From Bacteroidales bacterium (GTDB taxonomy: Bacteria > Bacteroidota > Bacteroidia > Bacteroidales > F082): DNA of 41,980 bases. The stretch is taken from NCBI GenBank assembly GCA_018400955.1, contig JAGYLH010000017.1, forward strand, positions 1 to 41,980. Reading direction: 5' to 3'. A program made the position numbers and the translations under genes. Shown here in pieces: positions 35,224-41,980 of the stretch; positions within the stretch are counted from its first letter, which is position 1; every line of letters starts with the position of its first letter. A model generated the notes under the pieces. That model saw only the letters and a program-made list of their open reading frames with translations. It was not told the origin of the DNA and did not search any database.

Positions 35224-35952
35224 ATGAAAAGGAAACAAATAATCCTGATCTTGATAATTGTGTTCGGTGCCATCCTTTCATTAGAAGCACAGGAAAATAA
35301 AATAGTTGTTTTACACCTGAAAAACGGTTATTCTGTAAAAGGCGAAATCGTTGAACAGAATTCAGAACGGGTGAAAATCAGAACGATGAATGGCGAGATT
35401 TTTGAATACAACGCTGATGAAATCAGTAGTACAGATGCTGCAACATTATCATCATCTAAAGGAATCGTTTCTCAATCCATTGCTAAGGGGGATATGCTGC
35501 TAAACGTTGGACTTCGCTTAGTAAGACCGTCCAAACACAGATTTGAAAAGATGAGGTTCCCTTTAATCCCAATTGCTTTTGAATACATTGTTAAGGATGA
35601 TTTATTTAAAGGAAATGGCTCTGTTGGGATTGGTGGCATTATGGGATACTCAGCCTTTAAATATGAAAGTGGGCTTTCTTCATTTGATTATAAAAATTCA
35701 ACTTTTATAATTGGTGCCAGAGGATATGCACATTATGCACTCGTAGACAATTTAGATACATACGCGGGTGTAACGTTAGGTTACCTAAGTGATGTAACTA
35801 AGTATGAATCTGGCAAAAAACAAGACAGCAATGGTGTAATCTTGCAGATTTTTGCCGGTGGTCGGTATTTTTTTACTGAAAGAATTGCTGCAATGGCCGA
35901 ATTAGGTTGGGGAATCTCCATTGTTACTGTTGGAGTTTCGGCTAAACTCTGA
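35224..35952 (+). CDS. Outer membrane beta-barrel protein
   Basis: The 242 residues run from ATG 35224, with a signal peptide (about 1-22, ending LEAQ). An Sm-like or beta-rich N-terminal motif (VVLHLKNGYSVKGEIVEQ, MNGEIFEYNADEISS) is followed by amphipathic strands (GNGSVGIGGIMGYSAFKYE, FIIGARGYAHYALVDNLDTY, AGVTLGYLSD, IFAGGRYFFTERIAAMAELG) as in small OmpA/OmpW-like barrels. It ends GVSAKL. The N-terminal motif resembles sequences in proteins that sense unfolded substrate, but the function is unknown. The frame's upstream start (35182) overlaps the lipoprotein gene and is not used. Confidence 0.75.
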   Translation: MKRKQIILILIIVFGAILSLEAQENKIVVLHLKNGYSVKGEIVEQNSERVKIRTMNGEIFEYNADEISSTDAATLSSSKGIVSQSIAKGDMLLNVGLRLVRPSKHRFEKMRFPLIPIAFEYIVKDDLFKGNGSVGIGGIMGYSAFKYESGLSSFDYKNSTFIIGARGYAHYALVDNLDTYAGVTLGYLSDVTKYESGKKQDSNGVILQIFAGGRYFFTERIAAMAELGWGISIVTVGVSAKL

Positions 35953-36018
35953 GGAACACAAGAAAATCAAAATCCACAAAGTCAATCAGGACAAACAGAA
36001 GTAAAGAAGAACAGCAAA

Positions 36019-36366
36019 GTGAATCATTTGAAGCAAAGAATATATAAAGAACAAAAAGAGGCCATGTTCATAGCTTGGGCTGCAATTAGTGTGGTTACAG
36101 CACTGATTACAATTTCACCGTTCTTTATGGACAGACAGAATATTTTAAAAAACTCACCAACCTGTATTTCAAAAAAACAGTTCAATGTGGATTGTTCTTT
36201 GTGTGGAATGACAAGGGCATTTATTGAAATTAGTAGTGGAAATTTTAGTAATGCGCATGATTTGAATAAAGGAAGTCTCTATGTTTATTTTTCCTTTGTG
36301 TTGAACTTCATACTATTTGCTTCATTTAACATTTATAACACACGAAAAATCAAACAGAATATATAG
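36019..36366 (+). CDS. DUF2752-family membrane protein
   Basis: The 115-residue protein has the DUF2752 hallmark CSLCGMTRAFIEISSGNFSN (C-x2-C-G-M-T-R-A), flanked by TM segments near 16-36 (FIAWAAISVVTALITISPFF) and 83-105. DUF2752 proteins are small membrane proteins of unknown role. The only start is GTG 36019; ATG 36064 (MFIAWAAI) is an alternative. The frame is open leftward, Q/N-rich, to the stop of the beta-barrel gene, so the true 5' end is uncertain. Confidence 0.75.
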   Translation: MNHLKQRIYKEQKEAMFIAWAAISVVTALITISPFFMDRQNILKNSPTCISKKQFNVDCSLCGMTRAFIEISSGNFSNAHDLNKGSLYVYFSFVLNFILFASFNIYNTRKIKQNI

Positions 36367-36437
36367 AAGACTCATGAATTACCAATATATCATAGACTTA
36401 TTAATTATCATTTTTACTAATTAAAATCACTTTTTAA

Positions 36438-36689
36438 ATGAAAACAGCAAGTTTAATTTTTGGAATTTTAGCAATCATAGGAATGATTGTAGGCTTCTTC
36501 CCTTGTTTGGGCGCACTCAATTGGATTAATATCCCATTTGCTGCAGTCGGTCTAATAATCAGTATTGTAGCGGTGTCACAAGCAAAAGAAGGAGAGCCAA
36601 AAGGCAACGCTATTGCCGGTTTAATACTTTGTGGTGTTGCAGTGTTATTTGGCTTTGTCAGGTTAATCATTGGCGGCGGAGTAGTTTAA
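36438..36689 (+). CDS. DUF4190-like small membrane protein
   Basis: The 83 residues hold two or three TM segments: ASLIFGILAIIGMIVGFFPC, FAAVGLIISIVAVSQAKEGE and IAGLILCGVAVLFGFVRLII. The glycine-rich helices and the basic/acidic loop between them (SQAKEGEPKGNA) match the DUF4190-type pattern seen in many bacteria. The function is unknown. It is 71 bases after the DUF2752 gene, with the second 58-base repeat downstream. Confidence 0.7.
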   Translation: MKTASLIFGILAIIGMIVGFFPCLGALNWINIPFAAVGLIISIVAVSQAKEGEPKGNAIAGLILCGVAVLFGFVRLIIGGGVV

Positions 36690-36784
36690 TTGTTCAGTGC
36701 AAATCGTGAATTAAACCAGTGTATATAACATAGGTAATGATCGAGGTCAGGGCTGATCACCCGCAGTGACAAAATAGTTAAAAG

Positions 36785-36842
36785 TGGAGTCCAGAATCCA
36801 CTAAAAAAAACGGGGCGGAACCGAAAAGCCAAATGAGTAGGG
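36785..36842 (+). repeat. 58-base cluster repeat, copy 2 (leader of exported-protein gene)
   Basis: Identical over its last 40 bases to copy 1 (34806-34845). It ends 18 bases before the ATG at 36861, almost the same spacing as copy 1 to its gene (17). Read in the frame of its internal ATG, this copy stops after four codons (ATG AGT AGG GGA TAA). A 6-bp inverted repeat AGTGGA/TCCACT (36783-36788, 36797-36802) overlaps its left end but is not conserved in copy 1. Confidence 0.85.
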
Positions 36843-36860
36843 GATAAAAATACTAATGTT

Positions 36861-37253
36861 ATGAAATACAATTATTTAAAGTTAGCAGTTTTAATTAGCT
36901 TAATGACAGTTGTTAATACCCTATCTTTCAGCCAGGAAGATAAAAATGAAAAAAAGATTATTTACACAACTCTCGATGTCAAGCAAAACTATGAAATAAT
37001 AAGCATAATTGCTGCTCCGGAGGATATCAGAACTACTTCAGGTTTTAAATTAGGACCTGTTGAGAAAGCATATAATAGTGCATGGGAAAAATTTATATTA
37101 GCTGCTAAAAATTTAGAAGCTGATGCTGTAGTTGGAGTAAGAATAGAAATTGAAAATATGAATGGTAACATTGTTGGGCGCTTACTTATATATGGCACAG
37201 CTGTTAAATTCGTTGAAAAAAATGAAGAAGTTGAGGAAGCCGAGACTGACTAA
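36861..37253 (+). CDS. Exported YbjQ/UPF0145-like protein
   Basis: This 130-residue protein has a signal peptide (LAVLISLMTVVNTLSFSQ). The mature part contains TTLDVKQNYEIISIIAAPED, a region WEKFILAAKNLEADAVVGVR, then IEIENMNGNIVGRLLIYGTA. The A(D/E)AVVGVR segment is the core of the YbjQ_1/UPF0145 fold, which usually forms cytoplasmic pentamers; an exported version is less common. The tail is acidic (EKNEEVEEAETD). It is the second gene preceded by the 58-base repeat. Confidence 0.7.
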   Translation: MKYNYLKLAVLISLMTVVNTLSFSQEDKNEKKIIYTTLDVKQNYEIISIIAAPEDIRTTSGFKLGPVEKAYNSAWEKFILAAKNLEADAVVGVRIEIENMNGNIVGRLLIYGTAVKFVEKNEEVEEAETD

Positions 37254-37386
37254 CACAGTAGTCTAAATATGTTTATCTCTTTTATAAGCACGACACTATT
37301 AAAGCAAGTGGATTTGAAACATGGCATGCATTATCCAGGGATGATATTATTTAAACATGAACAAACATCAGATAAAATCCAAAAAC

Positions 37387-38919
37387 ATGAAAAAATTAAT
37401 ATTGTTAGTATTATTCACAATCACATTGGATGCCTCAGGCCAAGACCTTCTGCCAGCCTTCAAAAATGAAATAGAATACAAGGGTGAGAGGGCATTTTTT
37501 AATGGAAGCCCATTCACCGGTGTTTTAATCAGTGAAACTTCCTATAAAAAAATTGGGGAGTTCAACAGAGGCTTCAAAAATAGCGTTTTTTATGATTATT
37601 ATGATAGTGGTATCAAAAAAAATGAGACTACATTTAAAGACGGCAAAAAAGAGGGCTCATTTGTTGAATGGTATGAAAATGGAAACAAAAAGTTGGAGGG
37701 TGAATACCTCAAAGATCTTAAGCATGGGGTTTTTAAAGAGTACTCAAGAGATGGGACATTAAGCATAATAACACGTTATTATTCTGGTGTTTTAAATGGC
37801 AAGGAAGAAACATACAGCCGCAACGGATCATTAGTTAAGGCTGTTTCGTTTGTAAATGGCGCAAAGCATGGAAAGTACATTGAATGGCACATGAACAGGA
37901 ACATTCTCAAAGAAATTAATTACCAAAACAACAAAATAACGGATAGTGCTTTCTTTGAATATGACAGGAATCGTAAAAAGATCAAAATGTTTAAGTGTGT
38001 TAATGGTGAAATTCAAACAGAAATATTTTTTGATAATAATTTTCAAATTGAATATTATGACTATGGGCTCAGTATTATAGAATCGAAAGGGATTATTAAA
38101 AATGGTTATCCAGAAGGGGAATGGTTTAAATATTACAGAGATGGAAAAGTTCACAGTCTTGAATTTTATGAAGATGGGTTGAAAAACGGGATCCATACTT
38201 TTTTAAATGAACGGGGTGATACTCTTTGGCATGGTACATACCAAAAGGATATGAAAAATGGTTATGGAAAAGAATGGGTCGAAGATGCAAAATATGAAGG
38301 TAAATGGCATGATAATCTGAGACATGGGCATTTTAAGGAGCATCATCCAGGAGGAATTACAGCTGAAGGCAATTATGAGTTTGGAATTAAAGAAGGGAAA
38401 TGGTTGTATCAAGTTCCAAGTTATGAAGCACAAAACGAAGAAGTGCATCAAGGCGTATTTGAGGCAACATTTGAACTTGGAAAGGTAAAAGAAGGCACTC
38501 TTATAGAGTGGCATCGAAATGGAAAATTAAAAAAACTTCAAGAAGTTACTGCTGGACAGATTAATGGCATGATGCTCAAATGGCATGAGAACGGGCAAAT
38601 CGTGTCAGATTTACGTTACACAAATGGCTCAATAAATGATGGGAAATACTTCATTATGGGAATAGATGGCGATATTAATAAAGAAGAAAACTATCAAAAT
38701 GGAAAAATAGTTAGCGAGTATTCGTGTAAAAACAACAGAAGGCATGGCCCCTTTACAGAGTTTTATTTATCTGGTGCCAAAAAGATTGAAGGCACCTACA
38801 ATACGGGAACTCGAAAAGTTGAGGAACGATTTGGAGTAAACAAAACAACCAACAATATAATTAAAGGCACAGGCACGCTTGTACTGATAATTATTGTTGC
38901 ACTATTAGGAGTAGGGTGA
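37387..38919 (+). CDS. MORN-variant (YwqK-type) repeat protein, exported and C-terminally anchored
   Basis: From ATG 37387 the protein has 510 residues with a signal peptide (MKKLILLVLFTITLDASGQ). More than a dozen MORN/YwqK repeats follow, each with a (E/K)-(W/Y)-(Y/H)-x-N-G core, such as SFVEWYENGNKKLEGEY, GVFKEYSRDGTLS, GKYIEWHMNRNI, GEWFKYYRDGKVH, GYGKEWVEDAKYEGKW and GTLIEWHRNGKLKKL. It ends in a TM segment (GTGTLVLIIIVALLGVG). MORN repeats often bind lipids or proteins; YwqK-like proteins are sometimes linked to toxin neutralisation, but no toxin is recognisable beside it. The frame extends 10 codons upstream to 37357, which only precedes the signal peptide. Confidence 0.85.
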   Translation: MKKLILLVLFTITLDASGQDLLPAFKNEIEYKGERAFFNGSPFTGVLISETSYKKIGEFNRGFKNSVFYDYYDSGIKKNETTFKDGKKEGSFVEWYENGNKKLEGEYLKDLKHGVFKEYSRDGTLSIITRYYSGVLNGKEETYSRNGSLVKAVSFVNGAKHGKYIEWHMNRNILKEINYQNNKITDSAFFEYDRNRKKIKMFKCVNGEIQTEIFFDNNFQIEYYDYGLSIIESKGIIKNGYPEGEWFKYYRDGKVHSLEFYEDGLKNGIHTFLNERGDTLWHGTYQKDMKNGYGKEWVEDAKYEGKWHDNLRHGHFKEHHPGGITAEGNYEFGIKEGKWLYQVPSYEAQNEEVHQGVFEATFELGKVKEGTLIEWHRNGKLKKLQEVTAGQINGMMLKWHENGQIVSDLRYTNGSINDGKYFIMGIDGDINKEENYQNGKIVSEYSCKNNRRHGPFTEFYLSGAKKIEGTYNTGTRKVEERFGVNKTTNNIIKGTGTLVLIIIVALLGVG

Positions 38920-38953
38920 AAGATTTATCAATTTATAACTAAAACTTAAAATC

Positions 38954-40201
38954 ATGAAAACCAACTATTTCAGTAAAATTGAGAATAAATATGTTTTCAA
39001 TGTGTCCCTTATTGTCTGGCATTTATTTATTATGATAGCTACGCTTAGCGTATTAATTAGCTTAGCAATAGTATTGTGGAGTGTATTTCCACCATCAGAA
39101 AGAACAGTTGTTAAAAATCCTTACCCGGAAAAAATTGCATATCCAGAGCCAGTAAAGGTAGGTATTGATGAATTAATTACAGAAAAGAAAGAAACGGAAA
39201 TTAAGGAACATAGGGAGGAACAAGCAGCGAAACCAACAGAAGATAAAGTAATTGATGAAAACAAGGATGCTTTTGAGCAATCATTAGAAAAACTGAAATT
39301 ATTGGTGCCACCCGAAAATTATTCATGGCAGAGCACTGGATATTGGACTTACCCATATGGCAAAAGGTATTGGGATGTTTATAAAAAAGAAGAGTACAGG
39401 CGGTGGGTTGTTAACAAAAAGGGTATAAATGAATTGATTTCTGATTACTTTGTTTCCGTTGGGGCCAATTCCTATATGCAAAAAAGCAATGTTGTTAATA
39501 GAATAACAATGGTTATTGAAAAAACACAAGAAAGCAAAAGGTTTCAGGCTTTAGGTGTAGTCCTTTCAATTACTCCCCGAAACATTGACCATAGTGGGGC
39601 TATTTTAACCTCTGTCTCAAAAACTATAGATCATTTTCAACACATTGAGAATATCGATTATTTGCAAAAAATGATTGCATTTGGCACGCGAAATCCTGGG
39701 GATGGTGCTAATTTCATTGATTACGTATCGCAAATTATACACAAGTTCGATAAGGATAGCAGAACAGATATTCTTGATAAGCTGATAGGGAGTTATTACA
39801 ATGTTTTTAACCAAAACCTGAAAAAGCTGACTGAAGCAACTGACTTATACATTAATTTACTGAATAATATTGAATCGGAAAAGCAAGCTGAGCTATTAAG
39901 TAAATATTACATAAAATATTTAGAAAAAAACTCAGATAGAGAAAACACTATATATCGTATTGATCAAGAATACGCTGCTCAAATCGCAGCAATGGATACA
40001 AAGTTTATCAATGAAAAAACAAAAGCGGAATTAGAGTTTGAGGCTAAGAATATACTCAAACGTAGTTTACGTCAAAAAGCACTGCTAGGTGTTGCTTCAG
40101 GTATCTTAATTGTTGTTTTGATTGGGACTTTTTTAACCTTTCTCTCTATTCAGCGAACTGTTTGTAGAATTGAAGAACATATTTCCAAAGAAAAAAAATA
40201 A
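38954..40201 (+). CDS. Large two-TM protein of unknown function
   Basis: The 415 residues have an N-terminal TM at about 20-44 (SLIVWHLFIMIATLSVLISL) followed by a P-rich periplasmic or extracytoplasmic linker (FPPSERTVVKNPYPEKIAYP). A charged helical stretch comes next (about 74-115, EKKETEIKEHREEQAAKP). The domain at about 118-300 begins ENYSWQSTGYWTYPYGKRYW; a helical segment lies at about 300-375, and a C-terminal TM at about 378-398 (LGVASGILIVVLIGTFLTFL). No family is recognised. It lies 34 bases after the MORN gene and may be a partner. Confidence 0.7.
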   Translation: MKTNYFSKIENKYVFNVSLIVWHLFIMIATLSVLISLAIVLWSVFPPSERTVVKNPYPEKIAYPEPVKVGIDELITEKKETEIKEHREEQAAKPTEDKVIDENKDAFEQSLEKLKLLVPPENYSWQSTGYWTYPYGKRYWDVYKKEEYRRWVVNKKGINELISDYFVSVGANSYMQKSNVVNRITMVIEKTQESKRFQALGVVLSITPRNIDHSGAILTSVSKTIDHFQHIENIDYLQKMIAFGTRNPGDGANFIDYVSQIIHKFDKDSRTDILDKLIGSYYNVFNQNLKKLTEATDLYINLLNNIESEKQAELLSKYYIKYLEKNSDRENTIYRIDQEYAAQIAAMDTKFINEKTKAELEFEAKNILKRSLRQKALLGVASGILIVVLIGTFLTFLSIQRTVCRIEEHISKEKK

Positions 40202-40343
40202 AAACTTTATACTACAATAACTATTTATTAAATCAAAAATATTTTCTATCTTTCATATAGTGAAAACCCTGGTATTCAGAAACCGCAAAAACTGAATGCG
40301 ACCGTATAGCAAAATAATCTGGAACATTAAACACTAAACATAA

Positions 40344-40562
40344 ATGAAACTAAAAACCGCAACACTTATGGCAATTATTGGGGTGGTATTTCAACTGATT
40401 CCAGCAGTCTTATGGTCTTTAGTAAATTTAGGATTATTAGTATGGTTTGAGTCTGAAACAGGTATTCAATACTGGTACTTCAGGTACTTACAAATTGTCT
40501 CATTCCTTGGCCTCGCTTTGTTATTACCATTCCTTATAACCCTCTATAAAAACCAAAAGTAA
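40344..40562 (+). CDS. Small two-TM membrane protein
   Basis: The 72-residue protein has two long TM segments (LMAIIGVVFQLIPAVLWSLV and IVSFLGLALLLPFLITLYK) joined by FESETGIQYWYFRYLQ. It ends 2 bases before the next gene, so the two are almost certainly co-translated. Upstream is a 142-base gap with no evident promoter match. The function is unknown; such short proteins often act as accessory subunits of membrane complexes. Confidence 0.65.
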   Translation: MKLKTATLMAIIGVVFQLIPAVLWSLVNLGLLVWFESETGIQYWYFRYLQIVSFLGLALLLPFLITLYKNQK

Positions 40563-40564
40563 TT

Positions 40565-41170
40565 ATGGAAGAAAAAAACATAAACGACCTGCTTGGAATC
40601 GGAGGTTCAGGAGACAACAACAAGAATATACCCGTAAGAGAGGATCATAACTTGAACTATAGATCACCGAAAAACAAACCTGAGCAAGAAGGCAAATCTT
40701 ACATTAGCCTAATTGGCGGTGCAGTTGCATTGTTCAGTTTTTTTGCGCCTTGGGTTGGCTGTGATGACCAAACAATTTCAGGTTATGATCTAGGGGACGA
40801 TAAATGGTTCGCTTTTGTAGCAGCAGGGGTTATTATAGGTGCCTTTTTTTTCTTTTTAAATGCTAAAAAGCTTGAAAAGGCAAAGCCTTTTATACTCATC
40901 AGTTCAATTTTTGGGATTGTTTATATGCTATACCTTTTTATCGAAATGCAGGGGAATGAGTTTGCAAAACACCTGGAAGTAAAATGGGGAGGAATAACAA
41001 CTGTTGGAGGCTTCATTTTAGGGCTTGTAGGAGTTCAATTTTTAGAAAGTGCCAAGCAACCAGCACCTAAAATGAATGACGAACAAAAAATGTTTTGTGA
41101 GGGTTGTGGAAAAAAATACAAGGAAAAAAATATTGGGGAGTTTTGCGAAGAATGTGGAAATAAACTCTAA
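40565..41170 (+). CDS. Multi-TM protein with C-terminal zinc ribbon
   Basis: The 201 residues begin with a polar N-terminal segment of about 45 residues (NDLLGIGGSGDNN). Four TM segments follow: YISLIGGAVALFSFFAPWVG, FAFVAAGVIIGAFFFFLNA, FILISSIFGIVYMLYLFI and GITTVGGFILGLVGVQFL. A C-terminal zinc ribbon ends the protein, CEGCGKKYKEKN...FCEECGNKL. The architecture parallels the protein at 33843-34439: multi-TM core, then ribbon facing the same side. It is translationally coupled to the preceding small membrane protein (2-base gap). No family name can be assigned with confidence. Confidence 0.75.
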   Translation: MEEKNINDLLGIGGSGDNNKNIPVREDHNLNYRSPKNKPEQEGKSYISLIGGAVALFSFFAPWVGCDDQTISGYDLGDDKWFAFVAAGVIIGAFFFFLNAKKLEKAKPFILISSIFGIVYMLYLFIEMQGNEFAKHLEVKWGGITTVGGFILGLVGVQFLESAKQPAPKMNDEQKMFCEGCGKKYKEKNIGEFCEECGNKL

Positions 41171-41269
41171 ACCCTGTAATTTGAATAATAAAGATTAGTG
41201 AAGCCACATGGTTTTCTTCAAGGAATTCAAGAATAGGAAACAAAGGGGAAAAATAAATCCTACAAAGTC

Positions 41270-41617
41270 ATGAAAAAGAGATTATTCGTATTAGCTGTTT
41301 CATTTTTAATGATGGTAGCATCTTCATCTTGTAAATTTGAGACAAGAAAAGCATTGGAAATTGAGCTGTCGGAACTAAATTCTGCATGTGATTATGTGGA
41401 TGCAATAGAGCTAATACTTGATGAAATGATTGAAACAAAAGGAGATGGGATTATCGGTCAGTTAACTGAGACAAAAACCGAAAGAATGGATGCTCTTATT
41501 GAAAAATATATTTTGGTAGCAAAGGATGCTGGTAATAAGTTTTCTAAAGATGAACTCTCACAATGTTCAAACTTTAATGATACGGTCGAGAAATTCATGA
41601 AGATCGAAGGTTTGTAA
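41270..41617 (+). CDS. Small exported lipoprotein, helical
   Basis: The protein has 115 residues. A lipoprotein signal (FVLAVSFLMMVASSSC, Cys 21) precedes a helix-rich, acidic mature part (ETRKALEIELSELNSACDYV, AIELILDEMIETKGDGIIG, KTERMDALIEKYILVAKDAG). No domain is recognised. It follows the TM/zinc-ribbon gene by 99 bases and precedes the last zinc-ribbon gene by 26. Confidence 0.7.
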   Translation: MKKRLFVLAVSFLMMVASSSCKFETRKALEIELSELNSACDYVDAIELILDEMIETKGDGIIGQLTETKTERMDALIEKYILVAKDAGNKFSKDELSQCSNFNDTVEKFMKIEGL

Positions 41618-41643
41618 AACGAATTGCAAATAAAACTTACGAT

Positions 41644-41980
41644 ATGAAAAAATGCAAACAATGCAACATCACTTACGATGACTCTAAGAATTACTGCAAA
41701 AAATGCGGCAATGCTTTGGCTGATGACCACAAACTTGAATCAAAAGAAGCGGCAAAGAAACAGGTGTTTGAGGATCGGCTGAAAATTGACCCATTAAATA
41801 CCGGCCTTTTGCATGAGTATGCAAAGTTTCTTTTCGGCAACAGCTTGTATAAAGATGCTATTGCTGTTTTGTTGAAGATACTCGCCCTGGACGAAAAGGA
41901 TGAAACAGCAACAGATTTGCTTTTTCAATCATACCAAAACCTGCAAATGCATAATGAAGCAGGCGAAACCGGAAAGCAGT
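41644..41980 (+). CDS. Zinc-ribbon / TPR-like protein, N-terminal part (cut by window edge)
   Basis: The frame is open from ATG 41644 to the right edge, 112 codons. The N-terminus is a zinc ribbon, CKQCNITYDDSKNYCKKCGN. A helical region follows (LLHEYAKFLFGNSLYKDAIA, VLLKILALDEKDETATDLLF, QSYQNLQMHNEAGETGKQ), spaced like tetratricopeptide repeats. This is the fourth zinc-ribbon protein in the cluster, this time with the ribbon at the N-terminus and no TM in the visible part. The remainder lies outside the window. Confidence 0.7.
   Translation, partial: MKKCKQCNITYDDSKNYCKKCGNALADDHKLESKEAAKKQVFEDRLKIDPLNTGLLHEYAKFLFGNSLYKDAIAVLLKILALDEKDETATDLLFQSYQNLQMHNEAGETGKQ

Noticed and set aside
36783-36802. 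AGTGGA/TCCACT hairpin as a terminator
   Set aside because: On the plus strand it is followed by A8 rather than T, and the pairing is not conserved in the other repeat copy.
34788-36842. Integron attC sites for the cluster repeats
   Set aside because: No GTTRRRY or RYYYAAC core and no imperfect palindrome spanning the repeat; the copies precede start codons rather than follow stops.
33607-41980. Known defence system or toxin-antitoxin locus
   Set aside because: No nuclease, helicase, protease, NTPase, reverse transcriptase or toxin domain was seen in the cluster; the MORN protein alone is not enough.

Overview
The window reads as chromosomal DNA of a member of the Bacteroidota, probably a Bacteroidales- or Marinilabiliales-like free-living or anaerobic bacterium; the order is inferred. 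The evidence is: secreted proteins ending in type IX secretion (Por) sorting domains, an ECF sigma/FecR pair with an STN-domain partner, TAnnTTTG promoter -7 boxes, no obvious Shine-Dalgarno sites, and housekeeping proteins (SerS, L21, L27, LolC/E-type permease, Adk) of the Bacteroidota type. There are no rRNA genes, CRISPR arrays, phage genes or complete insertion sequences.

Layout. 1-8126 (minus strand): a cell-surface signalling locus read right to left: ECF sigma factor, FecR-type anti-sigma factor, STN/beta-barrel outer membrane protein, a 1048-residue secreted beta-helix protein, and, after a 700-base gap, the N-terminal part of another secreted adhesin-like protein that runs off the left edge. 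8501-15288 (plus): EamA transporter, then rplU-rpmA with a clear promoter and terminator, then serS, a lipoprotein, a TPR protein, rsmA and a P-loop protein, tightly packed and partly translationally coupled. 15299-15441: a MITE-like inverted-repeat element between convergent genes. 15452-20398 (minus): LolC/E-type permease, a small secreted-protein gene broken by an in-frame UAA, tRNA-Asn with two odd T-arm-less tRNA-Asn-like copies, a PlsC-type acyltransferase and a BASS transporter.

20501-28827 (plus): three exported proteins (an EEP-fold nuclease/phosphatase whose signal peptide is out of frame across a T7 tract, a di-haem peroxidase lipoprotein, an FG-GAP protein), a decayed tRNA-like sequence with a truncated GIY-YIG gene, tryptophanase, and a membrane sensor kinase. 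28903-31933 (minus): YfcC-like carrier and MFS exporter. 32085-33257 (plus): a tandem fusion of two adenylate kinase domains, the second degenerate.

33607-41980 (plus): thirteen small genes in one orientation, visibly more AT-rich than the rest. They encode zinc-ribbon proteins (four), small multi-spanning membrane proteins (DUF2752-, DUF4190- and DUF3185-like), lipoproteins or exported proteins, a MORN-repeat protein and a 415-residue two-TM protein. A 58-base repeat sits at the same short distance ahead of two of the exported-protein genes. This looks like an accessory envelope-associated cluster and is the best candidate here for an undescribed system, but its function cannot be read from sequence alone.
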